A stretch of DNA of 64,000 nt from positions 1-64,000 of the forward strand of contig JAHDNF010000025.1 of assembly GCA_018435605.1 (NCBI GenBank), in the 5' to 3' direction. The stretch comes from a bacterium (GTDB taxonomy: Bacteria > Auribacterota > Auribacteria > Auribacterales > Auribacteraceae). Shown piece by piece: positions 45,921 to 54,461 of this stretch (position 1 is its first letter; each line of letters opens with the position of its first letter). Below the pieces are notes generated by a model that was not told the origin of the DNA, made no database searches, and worked only from the letters and a program-made list of their open reading frames with translations. The translations under genes and the position numbers were made by a program.

Positions 45921-46856
45921 TTATTCGATGCCAAGAAGCACTTTTTTAGTGGTTTTGAAGTGCATTTTGGCAGTCGTCTGAAGTATCTGGTAACCGTGTT
46001 TATTCACCAGTTCACGGGCTGTCTGCTCTACAGCGGCGGACGCGCCTTTAGGCACTTTGATTCCCAGTTCTTTGCCCAGATGCGCCAGCCGGCGTATGAA
46101 TTCGCCTCTGGCAAGCACCGATGCGGCCGCTACAGCCATATCTTCTTCGGCACGGACTTTCTGAACGACCGGTATCTTTTTGCCGCGTTTCATCAGAGCG
46201 TCGAGTATGAATTTGTTGTTGCCGAACTTGTCGATAATAACCCTGTCGCAGTTGACTTTGGACAATACGTTCTCTATTACCCGCGCGTGTCCCCACGCGA
46301 GAAGTCGATTCAGGTTGCCTATCTTGTCGTACAGTTGGTTATACCGTTCAGGGCCTATGACTACAACCGAGTATGGACACAATTCTATAATCGCTTCGCG
46401 CAGTCCTTTAATTTTTTTGTCGCTTATGAGTTTGCTGTCTTTGACGCCCATTTTTTTGAGTTTCGCTTCGACTTCAGGCGTTAGATAAACTCCGGCGACA
46501 ATCAGCGGGCCGAAATAATCGCCCTTGCCGCTTTCGTCCACGCCTACCCTCGGTTCAGTGCATTGCAGATCGTTGATTATATCCTCATACCCGAAATTGA
46601 CTTCCTTTAGAAGTACCGGTTCAAGATAATACTGTATGAATTGCGGCGTATCTTTACCTTGCAAAAGCAGTTTGCCGCTTTTATAAAGAGTTACGTTGAG
46701 TTTGTCTTTGTTTGCCGAAAAAAAAGCGTACGGCGTTTTTTTGAGCAGGAATCCTCTCTCCTCAAGGTCGCGTCGAAGTTGCGGGAACAAGCGCGGATTA
46801 AGCTGAATGGTATAGGTAGTCACCTGTTTCAATTTTTCCATTTCAGCAACTTTCAT
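45921..46856 (-). CDS. rnhC: Ribonuclease HIII
   Basis: A 311-residue RNase HIII. It has the TBP-like N-terminal extension (about 1-95) that sets HIII apart from HII. The catalytic core begins GVDESGKGDYFGP (Asp-Glu), with further acidic residues in VKDSKLI, VIIDKFG and RAEEDMAVAAAS. It removes RNA from RNA-DNA hybrids. The ATG at 46856 lies within the end of rdgB (14-base overlap), indicating coupled translation. Confidence 0.94.
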   Translation of the reverse strand: MKVAEMEKLKQVTTYTIQLNPRLFPQLRRDLEERGFLLKKTPYAFFSANKDKLNVTLYKSGKLLLQGKDTPQFIQYYLEPVLLKEVNFGYEDIINDLQCTEPRVGVDESGKGDYFGPLIVAGVYLTPEVEAKLKKMGVKDSKLISDKKIKGLREAIIELCPYSVVVIGPERYNQLYDKIGNLNRLLAWGHARVIENVLSKVNCDRVIIDKFGNNKFILDALMKRGKKIPVVQKVRAEEDMAVAAASVLARGEFIRRLAHLGKELGIKVPKGASAAVEQTARELVNKHGYQILQTTAKMHFKTTKKVLLGIE

Positions 46857-47508
46857 GTACCCCCCCGGTTGTTATGGTTGGCTTATCTTTTGAAGATTTT
46901 TTTTGCAGGTATCCGTTAAGGAGGAATTTTTCAAGTAAAATCAATGTTTTGTTCAAGGCTTTGGCCCGGTGGCTTATTTTATTTTTAATGTCATGAGTCA
47001 GTTCCGCGAACGTCATGTTGTAATCTCTGGCTATAAACAAAGGATCATATCCGAACCCTCCGTCTCCGCGCGGATACTGGGCTATTACGCCTTCGCAAGT
47101 GCCTCTAACCGTTCCTATGAGTTCATCCGGCACGGCTAAAGCGATACAACAGACAAACCGAGCCTGACGCTGGTCGATATGAACGTGTTCCATCAACGAA
47201 AGCAGTTTCGCATTGTTGGCCGAATCGCTCGCATCGTTTCCGGCGAATCTTGCGGAATACACTCCCGGCTGTCCGTTCAGAAAATCTACTTCCAGCCCGG
47301 AATCGTCTCCAATTGCCGGCAGTCCTGTTGATTTAGCAACGCAGGTCGCTTTTATAATGGCGTTTTCCTCAAAGGTTTTGCCGGTTTCGGCAACATCGGC
47401 TATATCTGGAAAATCGGCAAGGGAATATAAGTTCAATTCAAGGGGCGACAAAATTTCCTTGATTTCCCTGAATTTACCTCTGTTGCGGGTGGCTACTACC
47501 AAATCCAT
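46843..47508 (-). CDS. rdgB: XTP/dITP diphosphatase (RdgB/HAM1)
   Basis: A 221-residue nucleotide-pool cleaner. It begins MDLVVATRNRGKFREI, with the conserved T/SxNxxK phosphate-binding pattern, and has TFEENAIIKA, GDDSGLEVDFLNGQPGVYSARF and GGFGYDPLFI. It hydrolyses non-canonical purine nucleoside triphosphates such as dITP and XTP. The start at 47508 follows GAGG; the upstream start at 47520 is less likely. The C-terminal 20 residues (QKKSSKDKPTITTG...) go beyond the normal fold. Confidence 0.95.
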   Translation of the reverse strand: MDLVVATRNRGKFREIKEILSPLELNLYSLADFPDIADVAETGKTFEENAIIKATCVAKSTGLPAIGDDSGLEVDFLNGQPGVYSARFAGNDASDSANNAKLLSLMEHVHIDQRQARFVCCIALAVPDELIGTVRGTCEGVIAQYPRGDGGFGYDPLFIARDYNMTFAELTHDIKNKISHRAKALNKTLILLEKFLLNGYLQKKSSKDKPTITTGGVHESC

Positions 47509-47653
47509 AAAAAACCTCACAATATAATTTGTATAGAACCTTCATAAAATATTTATAACGGACAAAATGCCGTTGAGTGTCTTACATAAGATGAAAGTGC
47601 CTGCTCTAGCGGTGATTATACAAATATTTCCCGTTGTTTCCAGAGGCTCTTTG

Positions 47654-48373
47654 TTACAATGACGCAAGCGCCTCTTTAGAGATGTTCAACAGTTGTATGA
47701 CTCCGCCGTGCGCGATATTGATCATTTCCATGCACATTTCTTTGGTATACGGATTAGTTTCCGCAGTTCCCTGAATTTCAATCAATTTTCCCGATTCGGT
47801 CATTACGACATTCATGTCAACCTCGGCAATAACGTCTTCCGCATAGCAAAGATCGAGCAGTATCTCGTTTTTGACTACACCCACGCTTACTGCGGCCATA
47901 CGCTCTTTTATGGGTGTTTGGAAAAGAGTCCCGTTACCCAGCAACCGTTCCACAGCCAACTCCAGAGCGATGAAACCGCCGGTAACAGCCGCGGTGCGCG
48001 TGCCCCCGTCTGCCTGAATTACGTCGCAGTCGACCCACAAAGTGCGTTCGCCGAGTTTTGTCAGGTCGAACACAGAACGAAGCGACCTGCCTATAAGGCG
48101 TTGTATTTCATGGGTTCTGCCGCCGAGTTTGCCGCGCGTAGATTCGCGGGGCGATCGCTCGCAACCTGCGCAAGGTAGCATGGAGTATTCAGCGGTCAGC
48201 CACCCGTGTCCCGCACCCTTGAGCCATCTGGGTATTGCGTCTTCAATCGAAACCGAGCAGATAACCTTGGTGTTCCCGAATGAAATCAACACGGAACCCA
48301 AAGGATTCTGCAAAAAATTAGCTTCTATCGTAACAGGTCGCAACTGCGCTCCTGTACGTCCGTCAGTTCGCAT
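47654..48373 (-). CDS. rph: Ribonuclease PH
   Basis: A 239-residue phosphorolytic 3'-exoribonuclease that trims tRNA 3' ends. The start at 48373 (MRTDGR) lies seven bases after GGAGG. Motifs include GNTKVICSVS, GWLTAEYSMLP, the phosphate-binding RLIGRSLRSVFD, and WVDCDVIQADGGTRTAAVTGG. The length fits. It is first in the rph-rdgB-rnhC unit, a gene order also seen in other bacteria (rph-rdgB). Confidence 0.96.
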   Translation of the reverse strand: MRTDGRTGAQLRPVTIEANFLQNPLGSVLISFGNTKVICSVSIEDAIPRWLKGAGHGWLTAEYSMLPCAGCERSPRESTRGKLGGRTHEIQRLIGRSLRSVFDLTKLGERTLWVDCDVIQADGGTRTAAVTGGFIALELAVERLLGNGTLFQTPIKERMAAVSVGVVKNEILLDLCYAEDVIAEVDMNVVMTESGKLIEIQGTAETNPYTKEMCMEMINIAHGGVIQLLNISKEALASL

Positions 48374-48962
48374 ATACATGCCTCCTCGATAAAATCATAA
48401 TACTCTCAATATATTTTTCTTTAAGATACTTATGACGGTTCGTCAAACGGTGGTTTCGATGATTTCAAGATATTGAAATCCGGTAAAAAATATATATTTC
48501 CATATATTATAAAGTAGCCTTTTTATCATTAATCTGCTCCGCGCCACAGATTCGGGAAAGCAATATTTTAAAATCATCTTACAAATCTAATTTAGCAGTA
48601 ATCATATTTTGAGTCAATAAAAAACTAACTGTGTTTGATAAAAATTGATCTTTCGGATACTAAAAAACATGTTCGCGGGACAAAAACTGATTCTGACGAC
48701 AGAGCGGTGTAACCGTAACAAAAAAATATATAGCCATTGAACTGTATCTTAATTAACAAGTTATCACCTAACCTGACGCTTGAAGATACCGCGTAAAAAA
48801 TCTTAATAAAAATACAAAAAATAAATAAAATGACTTACCGCGAAAGGTATTAACCGGGTTGCTTTTGTGCGTTTCGGGGTGTCTATGTGTGATTATATGT
48901 TTATTTCCGGTTTGTCATGTGGTAATTTATTGGGACATTTGCGCTGTAAAAAAGGAATCTAT
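48374..48962. other. AT-rich intergenic region between divergent genes
   Basis: About 590 bases between rph (minus) and a HAD gene (plus). It should carry both promoters. I see only a short GATTTC/GAAATC hairpin near 48460-48480 and no supportable gene or RNA. A longer in-frame start for the HAD gene at 48867 has no ribosome site. Confidence 0.5.
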
Positions 48963-49595
48963 ATGAAAAACATAGGAAAACCGAATTTGATTTTCGACTG
49001 GTCGGGCGTTATAAGCGACGATCTGGACGTTGTACTGGCTACATATAACGAGATATTCGCCATCTACGGCATAACCCCTCTGACAAGAGAACAGTTCAAA
49101 AACCAATTCGTGCTACCTTACGAGATTTTCTGCAAAAATATCATCGGCGGACATGCTCCTCTGGACGAACTTCAGGATCATTTTAGAAGGATATATTCCA
49201 AGCTGACTATGCCGCCTGTAATCATAAACGGAGTTGAAGACGTGCTAGACCGGCTCAAAGCCCAACAAATCCCAATGGCGGTTTTATCGTCCCATTCGTT
49301 TGTCTCGATAGAAAATAAGCGGTATTTTCCGGATAAAAGATTTTTCGCAAAGATTTACGAAGACGTGCCTAACAAATTGGACTGGATTCATATATTGCTC
49401 GAAGAATTACAGTTCGACCCGGACAACACCTACTTTATAGGAGATATGACCCACGACATCGAAACCGGAAAAGCCGGCGGGGTTCATACTGTGGCTGTAA
49501 CAACAGGCTACCAGTCGCGCAGAACACTTCAAAGCGCCGATCCCGATCATATAATCGATCATTTGAGAGAAATATTCACCGTATTGAACGTATGA
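48963..49595 (+). CDS. HAD-superfamily hydrolase lacking the second motif-I aspartate
   Basis: A 210-residue HAD protein. Motif I reads FDWSGVISDD, so the nucleophile Asp is present but the usual +2 acid/base Asp is Ser. Motif II has LSSHS, motif III a Lys in VPNKLDW, and motif IV GDMTHDIETGKAGG. The helical cap is in the usual C1 position. The closest functional analogy is phosphonoacetaldehyde hydrolase, which has DWA at this place, but its active-site Lys is not obvious. The start at 48963 follows AAGGA. It overlaps the next gene tail-to-tail by 37 bases. Confidence 0.85.
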   Translation: MKNIGKPNLIFDWSGVISDDLDVVLATYNEIFAIYGITPLTREQFKNQFVLPYEIFCKNIIGGHAPLDELQDHFRRIYSKLTMPPVIINGVEDVLDRLKAQQIPMAVLSSHSFVSIENKRYFPDKRFFAKIYEDVPNKLDWIHILLEELQFDPDNTYFIGDMTHDIETGKAGGVHTVAVTTGYQSRRTLQSADPDHIIDHLREIFTVLNV

Positions 49596-50569
49596 CTGTT
49601 GCGCCATACCTTGTATAATTTACCCGCTACCTGAACGGCGTTGTGAGCGTTGTCTTTGAGGTTTCTCACCCATCTGTCGGGGATAGCGTCGAACCCGCAA
49701 TACGTTCCGGACAAAGCTCCTGTCAACGCTCCTAGGGTATCAGAGTTGCCGCCTAGATTAACTGCGTATACAACAGCCGACTCAAAGTCGCCCGGGTGCA
49801 GTAAAAAGGCGTACAAAGCTGTCGGAACACAATGAAGGGCTTCGCTGTTATTGCCAAGCTGTGATATAACCTGCGATACCGGCGGAGGACTAGCCAGAAA
49901 TTTTCTTATAGTTTTTAATTTTTTTAGATAATCCACATGCTCGATCTTTGCTTCCATATAATCGCAGAAAGCTATCGGGTCGATATCTTTGGATACTGTT
50001 ATGTGATATAACACGTGGGCTATGGCGTGCGCCTGCCATTTTGCGGCTTCCACAGCCATGGGATGCACGTTGGTTATTCTGCTGGACAAAACGGTATTCG
50101 ACCACAACTTTTCAAGCTGGTCGTGATACAGCAACGCCAAAGGCGCGACTCGCGACGCCGCCTCACTGCCGTATGAAATATCGCGAACAGGCGACGCCTC
50201 AGCGCATTCCAGCCAGCTGTATCCAGCCCGCAGAGACTCCATCGCCTTAAGCGCTACCACAGTATAACCTCGTTTCGGATTACAGTACGCCAACAGCGAT
50301 TCGGCTATTGACTCGCCGTTAAACCCTTCCTCTTTGCCCAGCGACTCAGCCACAGCTATTGCCATTTCCGTTTCGTCGGTATAATCGCCTTTGAACAGTA
50401 TTCCTTTTTCCATAGAATCCAGCACGCCGTACTGATCCATTATATCCAGATACAACCATCCTTGCACCGGCATACCTAGCGCATCACCTGATTGAATCCC
50501 GGCAAGACATCCTCTGAAATGGTTGAGCATTTGCCGGTTTCTCCTCGTGTTAAATTGTATTACAGACAT
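49559..50569 (-). CDS. ADP-ribosylglycohydrolase-family protein
   Basis: A 336-residue protein of the DraG/ARH family. It has GCLAGIQSGDALGMP at the start, the metal-binding YTDETEMAIAVAESL, and the second metal site LGGNSDTLGALTGALSGT near the C-terminus (usually GGDTDT; Asn replaces the first Asp). Members remove ADP-ribose from proteins or cleave related N-glycosidic bonds. The start at 50569 follows GAGAGG and comes 11 bases after the 42-residue zinc-ribbon gene, so the two are an operon. Confidence 0.88.
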   Translation of the reverse strand: MSVIQFNTRRNRQMLNHFRGCLAGIQSGDALGMPVQGWLYLDIMDQYGVLDSMEKGILFKGDYTDETEMAIAVAESLGKEEGFNGESIAESLLAYCNPKRGYTVVALKAMESLRAGYSWLECAEASPVRDISYGSEAASRVAPLALLYHDQLEKLWSNTVLSSRITNVHPMAVEAAKWQAHAIAHVLYHITVSKDIDPIAFCDYMEAKIEHVDYLKKLKTIRKFLASPPPVSQVISQLGNNSEALHCVPTALYAFLLHPGDFESAVVYAVNLGGNSDTLGALTGALSGTYCGFDAIPDRWVRNLKDNAHNAVQVAGKLYKVWRNSHTFNTVNISLK

Positions 50570-50580
50570 ATTTTTCCTCT

Positions 50581-50709
50581 CTAAAAACAAACGAATTTCC
50601 TTAAAAACGAATGGTTGCACTCATGGCAGAAATACCATACATACACAAAATGCTCTTCACATACCTTGTGCGCGACTTCCATCAATCCGTTGCATTCCAA
50701 ACATTTCAT
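50581..50709 (-). CDS. Very small zinc-ribbon protein, 42 residues
   Basis: A minus-strand ATG at 50709 follows GGAGGG. The product contains CLEC and CHEC pairs 24 residues apart, an almost ideal zinc ribbon with two CxxC knuckles. The remainder is hydrophobic and aromatic (FVYVWYF) with a final KFVCF. There is no signal. It precedes the ADP-ribosylglycohydrolase gene by 11 bases. Function unknown; a small zinc protein that could bind nucleic acid or its neighbour. Confidence 0.75.
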   Translation of the reverse strand: MKCLECNGLMEVAHKVCEEHFVYVWYFCHECNHSFLRKFVCF

Positions 50710-50849
50710 TGTTCCGCCCTCCAAGTCTAATCGGTTTTTGTGATTCTTTTTAACTCAAGTTGCGTGCCAGCGTAACATTGGAATATATTATTTTTTAATT
50801 TGCTTATTACCAATATATTAGATGTTTTCAGCCGGTTGTTTAGGAGCAG

Positions 50850-50896
50850 TATTTCCTACATTTTTGTATTTCACTAAATATTTCCTACATTTTTGT
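50850..50896. repeat. Pair of 18-bp direct repeats
   Basis: TATTTCCTACATTTTTGT occurs at 50850-50867 and again at 50879-50896, 29 bases apart (about three helical turns). They lie about 100 bases upstream of the gene at 50992 and could be operator sites. Confidence 0.5.
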
Positions 50897-50991
50897 TGTT
50901 CGCTTGCGGGTATAAAGATATTGTTGACCCTATAAATATTGACGATGTATATTTAGATGAAAACCGATTGTCCATATAAGGGAGGTAGTTT

Positions 50992-51297
50992 ATGCAACAT
51001 ACGATCTACGTTACCTGTCCGTTTTGCGAGGGATTTCTTGAGGTCAACCCTGTGACAGGGAAAGTAGTCCGCAGTTTTCCTGCCGGTCATAAAGACGAAT
51101 CTGCGGACAAATTGCAGTCCGCGCTAAAGAAAATGAAAGCGGACGGTTCACAGCTCGAGGAGAAATTCGAAGCGTCAAAAAAAGAGATGAATCAGCAGAA
51201 AGACAAGCTCAGCCAGCTTTTTGAGCAGGAGAAGAAAAAGATACAGGAAGAAGGCGACGTATCGCCTCCGGAAGTTCGTCCGTTCGACCTCGACTAA
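50992..51297 (+). CDS. CxxC/coiled-coil small protein
   Basis: A 101-residue cytosolic protein with GGGAGG before the ATG. It starts MQHTIYVTCPFCEGFLEVNP, a single CxxC knuckle, and then forms a highly charged coiled coil (about 38-85) ending in an acidic tail. One knuckle is not enough to bind zinc alone, so it probably dimerises. Similar proteins with a CPxC start and TGKVV occur widely without known function. Confidence 0.72.
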   Translation: MQHTIYVTCPFCEGFLEVNPVTGKVVRSFPAGHKDESADKLQSALKKMKADGSQLEEKFEASKKEMNQQKDKLSQLFEQEKKKIQEEGDVSPPEVRPFDLD

Positions 51298-51556
51298 CCG
51301 GAATTATAACCACGCCCCAAATCATTTAGGCAAGGTCTGACGAGGAACATTTGGGTCTGTGCTTTTCCAACCCGTAGTCGCAGGGAAAAGATACGCCTGT
51401 TATCCAGATAATCATCTGTCCAGTCGTAAGTGAAAGATGAACGAATAATCCAAAATAACAATATTTTTTTGCCCGTCTTCCGGTTTGCATTGACTTTTTG
51501 ACGACCAATTGCAATAATATCTTTTTTTATAAAATTTTCAGCAGGGGTAGAATAAT
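51298..51556. promoter_or_regulatory. Leader region of the glycine cleavage operon
   Basis: About 260 bases before gcvT. It includes one imperfect hairpin (CTTTTCC...GGAAAAG, about 51361-51390) and a T-run, but no match to the glycine riboswitch core. A minus-strand frame across it is likely spurious. Confidence 0.3.
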
Positions 51557-52660
51557 ATGAGTTACAAAACTCCACTTTACGACAACCATACCGCCCACGA
51601 AGCACGGATGATCGATTTTCACGGCTGGGAAATGCCGGTGCATTACAGCGGTATACTAGACGAACACCAGACTGTACGAACCAAAGCAGGCATTTTCGAC
51701 CTGTCCCACATGGGCGAAATAGACGTCTGCGGGCCGGAATCGGTAGATTTTCTCAACTATATTATATGCAACAACATGAACCGTCTGTCCTATGACGGAA
51801 GAATCATATATACAGGTTTGCTCAACGAAAACGGCGGGTTTATCGACGATCTGCTGGTGTACCGCAAGAAGCCCGATTCATTCATGCTGGTTGTCAACGC
51901 CGCAAACCGCGAAAACGATCTGGAGTGGATCAACCGCCATGCGTCCTCTTTCGACGTAACGGTGGAAGACCGCTCTTTAAGCACAGGGCTGATCGCCCTG
52001 CAGGGTCCTTCCAGCGTGGATATCTTGAAAGAAGCTATGGGAAGCTCGTTTAAAGACCTGTATTATTACCATTTTACAGAATCCAAAATAAACCGATCGC
52101 CTATGACCATATCGCGTACCGGATACACCGGCGAAGACGGTTTTGAAATATACGGCGGATGGGACGATATACCGCATGTGTGGGACGCAATACTAGAAGC
52201 GGGCAGGCATCGGGGCATCAAACCGATCGGGCTTGGCGCGCGCGACACACTGCGCCTCGAAATGCGCTATCCCCTTCACGGATCGGATATCAGCGAAACC
52301 GTTACTCCTCTGGAAGCGGGGTTGTCGTGGATAGTGGATTTCTCTAAAGACGAGTTTATCGGAAAAAAAGCTCTAGTCGAACAAAACGCCAACGGCGTCA
52401 AACGACAGCTTATAGCGTTCGTTATGGCAGATAAAGGAGTACCGCGCGCAGGATACGATATTTTATGCGGAAACGAAACTATAGGCACGGTTACCAGCGG
52501 CACTATGTCGCCGTCTCTTCTGCAGGGTATCGGCATGGGATACGTCGACCCCGAACGGTTGGATAGAAACAATTTGTTTCTTAAGATTTACGATAAACAG
52601 AAAAAAATCGAGTTTCAAAAAGGCCCGTTCATCAGGCCTAGAATATACGCTAAAAAATAA
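51557..52660 (+). CDS. gcvT: Glycine cleavage T protein (aminomethyltransferase)
   Basis: A 367-residue T protein. It transfers the aminomethyl unit from lipoylated GcvH to tetrahydrofolate, giving methylene-tetrahydrofolate and ammonia. Conserved parts include FHGWEMPVHY, the DLSHMGEI segment, IALQGP, SRTGYTGEDGFEIYG, and LGARDTLRLEMRYPLHGSDI. Full length. First gene of gcvT-gcvH-gcvPA-gcvPB-lipoate ligase, with 27, 19 and 24 base gaps and one overlap. Confidence 0.97.
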   Translation: MSYKTPLYDNHTAHEARMIDFHGWEMPVHYSGILDEHQTVRTKAGIFDLSHMGEIDVCGPESVDFLNYIICNNMNRLSYDGRIIYTGLLNENGGFIDDLLVYRKKPDSFMLVVNAANRENDLEWINRHASSFDVTVEDRSLSTGLIALQGPSSVDILKEAMGSSFKDLYYYHFTESKINRSPMTISRTGYTGEDGFEIYGGWDDIPHVWDAILEAGRHRGIKPIGLGARDTLRLEMRYPLHGSDISETVTPLEAGLSWIVDFSKDEFIGKKALVEQNANGVKRQLIAFVMADKGVPRAGYDILCGNETIGTVTSGTMSPSLLQGIGMGYVDPERLDRNNLFLKIYDKQKKIEFQKGPFIRPRIYAKK

Positions 52661-52687
52661 CCGAAAACAATTGAGGAAGGAGAGACT

Positions 52688-53068
52688 ATGCGCTTCCCTG
52701 AAACATTGCGATATACACCTTCTCACGAATGGATCGAGGTAACCGGAAAAAAAGCCCGCGTAGGCATTACCGACTTCGCCCAGAAAGAACTCGGCGATAT
52801 TGTCTTTGTCGAACTGCCGGAAGCCGGACGCACCGTAAAGGCGCAACAGGCATGCTGTGTGGTGGAATCGGTAAAAACCGCCAGCGACATTTATTCGCCT
52901 GTAGACGGCACAATAACCGCGGTAAACGCAGACTTGGACAAAAAACCGGAACTGATCAACGAAGATTGTTACGCCAAAGGCTGGATTTTTGAAATCGAAC
53001 TGACCAATCCCGCCCAAATCGACAATCTTTTGACCGCCAAATCATATAGCGAATCGTACGCCACCTGA
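52688..53068 (+). CDS. gcvH: Glycine cleavage H protein
   Basis: A 126-residue lipoyl carrier. The lipoylated Lys is in VVESVKTASDIYSP. It starts MRFPETLRYTPSHEWIEV and has the FVELPEAGRTVKA strand. It shuttles the aminomethyl group between the decarboxylase, GcvT and the dehydrogenase. AAGGAG before the ATG. Confidence 0.97.
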   Translation: MRFPETLRYTPSHEWIEVTGKKARVGITDFAQKELGDIVFVELPEAGRTVKAQQACCVVESVKTASDIYSPVDGTITAVNADLDKKPELINEDCYAKGWIFEIELTNPAQIDNLLTAKSYSESYAT

Positions 53069-53087
53069 TACAAAACCGAGGTTTTAT

Positions 53088-54437
53088 ATGGATTACGTCC
53101 CAGCATCCGATAACGATATTAAACATATTCTCGATACCATAGGGGTTTCGTCGGTAGACTGCCTGCTTAACATGATTCCCGAAAAGATATTGCGCAAACC
53201 CGTGGATATGCCTGACGGAATGAGCGAACACGACGCCGCAAAACAACTGAAAAAAATGGCTTGCGCCAACCACGACATCGACCGCTATCCCTGTTTTATC
53301 GGCGCAGGCGCGTACGACCATATAGTGCCGGCGGTGGTTCGCAGTATCGCAGGCCGAAGCGAATTTGCCACAGCGTATACGCCGTACCAGCCCGAAGCCA
53401 GTCAGGGAACTTTACAGGCTATCTTCGAGTATCAAAGCATGATTTGCGAACTTACAGGACTTGCCGTATCCAACGCTTCTCTATACGACGGCGGATCGGC
53501 GTGCGCGGAAGCGGCGTTGATGATGATCAATTCCGCCAGAAACAAAAACCGGATTCTCGTCTCGCAAACCCTGCATCCTTTTTACAAAGCGGTAATAAAA
53601 ACTTATCTGCAAAATATCGACGCGCAAGTAGTTGCCGTGCCGGCAAAAAACGGCGTCACCGATCTTGACCGCCTCGACGGCATGATCGACGACTCTACCG
53701 CAGGGATTATCATACAATCGCCCAACTTTTTCGGATGTATTGAAGACATAAAACCTGTAAGCGAAAAAATTCACCGCGCCGGCGGACTTACGGCTATGGT
53801 TTGCAACCCCATTTCTCTGGGCGTTCTGGCATCGCCCGCCGAATGCGGAGCGGACATCGCTGTCGGCGAAGGCCAGCCGCTGGGCATCGACCTTTCTTAC
53901 GGCGGCCCTTATTTCGGGTTTATGGCTACGACAAAACAGTTGATGCGGAAAATGCCGGGCAGAATAGTCGGCATGACTTCCGATCATCACGGAAGCCGCT
54001 GTTATGTGCTTACACTGCAGGCACGCGAACAGCACATACGGCGCGAAAAAGCCACGTCAAATATCTGCACCAACCAAGCTCTTATGGCGTTACAGGGATG
54101 TATATATATGGCATGGCTGGGCAAAAACGGATTGAGGCAGATAGCTACTCAAAACGTAATACGCGCCCATTACGCGCAGGAACAAGCGTGTTCCGTAAAA
54201 GGTGTGTCGCTAATGTATACAGCGCCGTTTTTTAACGAATTTTGCCTGAAAATAGATACCGGCGCGAAACCCGCCGACATTGTAGCCGCCATGCACGACA
54301 AACACGGTCTGCTAGGGGGTATTGCAATCGAGTCTATGGGTAGCGGTATGCCGGACGGATTGCTTGTTTGCGTTACGGAAAAACGATCCCGCGAAGAAAT
54401 CGACCTGTGGGTTGACGCTTTGCGAAAAAGTATTTAA
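53088..54437 (+). CDS. gcvPA: Glycine dehydrogenase (decarboxylating), subunit 1
   Basis: A 449-residue first half of the split P protein. It has the substrate-side motifs FIGAGAYDHIVP, TPYQPEASQGTLQAIFEYQ and DLSYGGPYFGF. It decarboxylates glycine together with GcvPB. Split PA/PB forms occur in many bacteria and archaea. Start after GAGG. Confidence 0.96.
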   Translation: MDYVPASDNDIKHILDTIGVSSVDCLLNMIPEKILRKPVDMPDGMSEHDAAKQLKKMACANHDIDRYPCFIGAGAYDHIVPAVVRSIAGRSEFATAYTPYQPEASQGTLQAIFEYQSMICELTGLAVSNASLYDGGSACAEAALMMINSARNKNRILVSQTLHPFYKAVIKTYLQNIDAQVVAVPAKNGVTDLDRLDGMIDDSTAGIIIQSPNFFGCIEDIKPVSEKIHRAGGLTAMVCNPISLGVLASPAECGADIAVGEGQPLGIDLSYGGPYFGFMATTKQLMRKMPGRIVGMTSDHHGSRCYVLTLQAREQHIRREKATSNICTNQALMALQGCIYMAWLGKNGLRQIATQNVIRAHYAQEQACSVKGVSLMYTAPFFNEFCLKIDTGAKPADIVAAMHDKHGLLGGIAIESMGSGMPDGLLVCVTEKRSREEIDLWVDALRKSI

Positions 54438-54461
54438 CACCTGAACGGACAAGGTCTTAAC

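Noticed and set aside
51298-51556. Glycine riboswitch upstream of gcvT
   Set aside because: No glycine-aptamer core sequence could be recognised; only one weak hairpin is seen.
51294-51605. 103-residue minus-strand frame before gcvT
   Set aside because: No ribosome site or recognisable motif; it overlaps the gcvT start in antisense.
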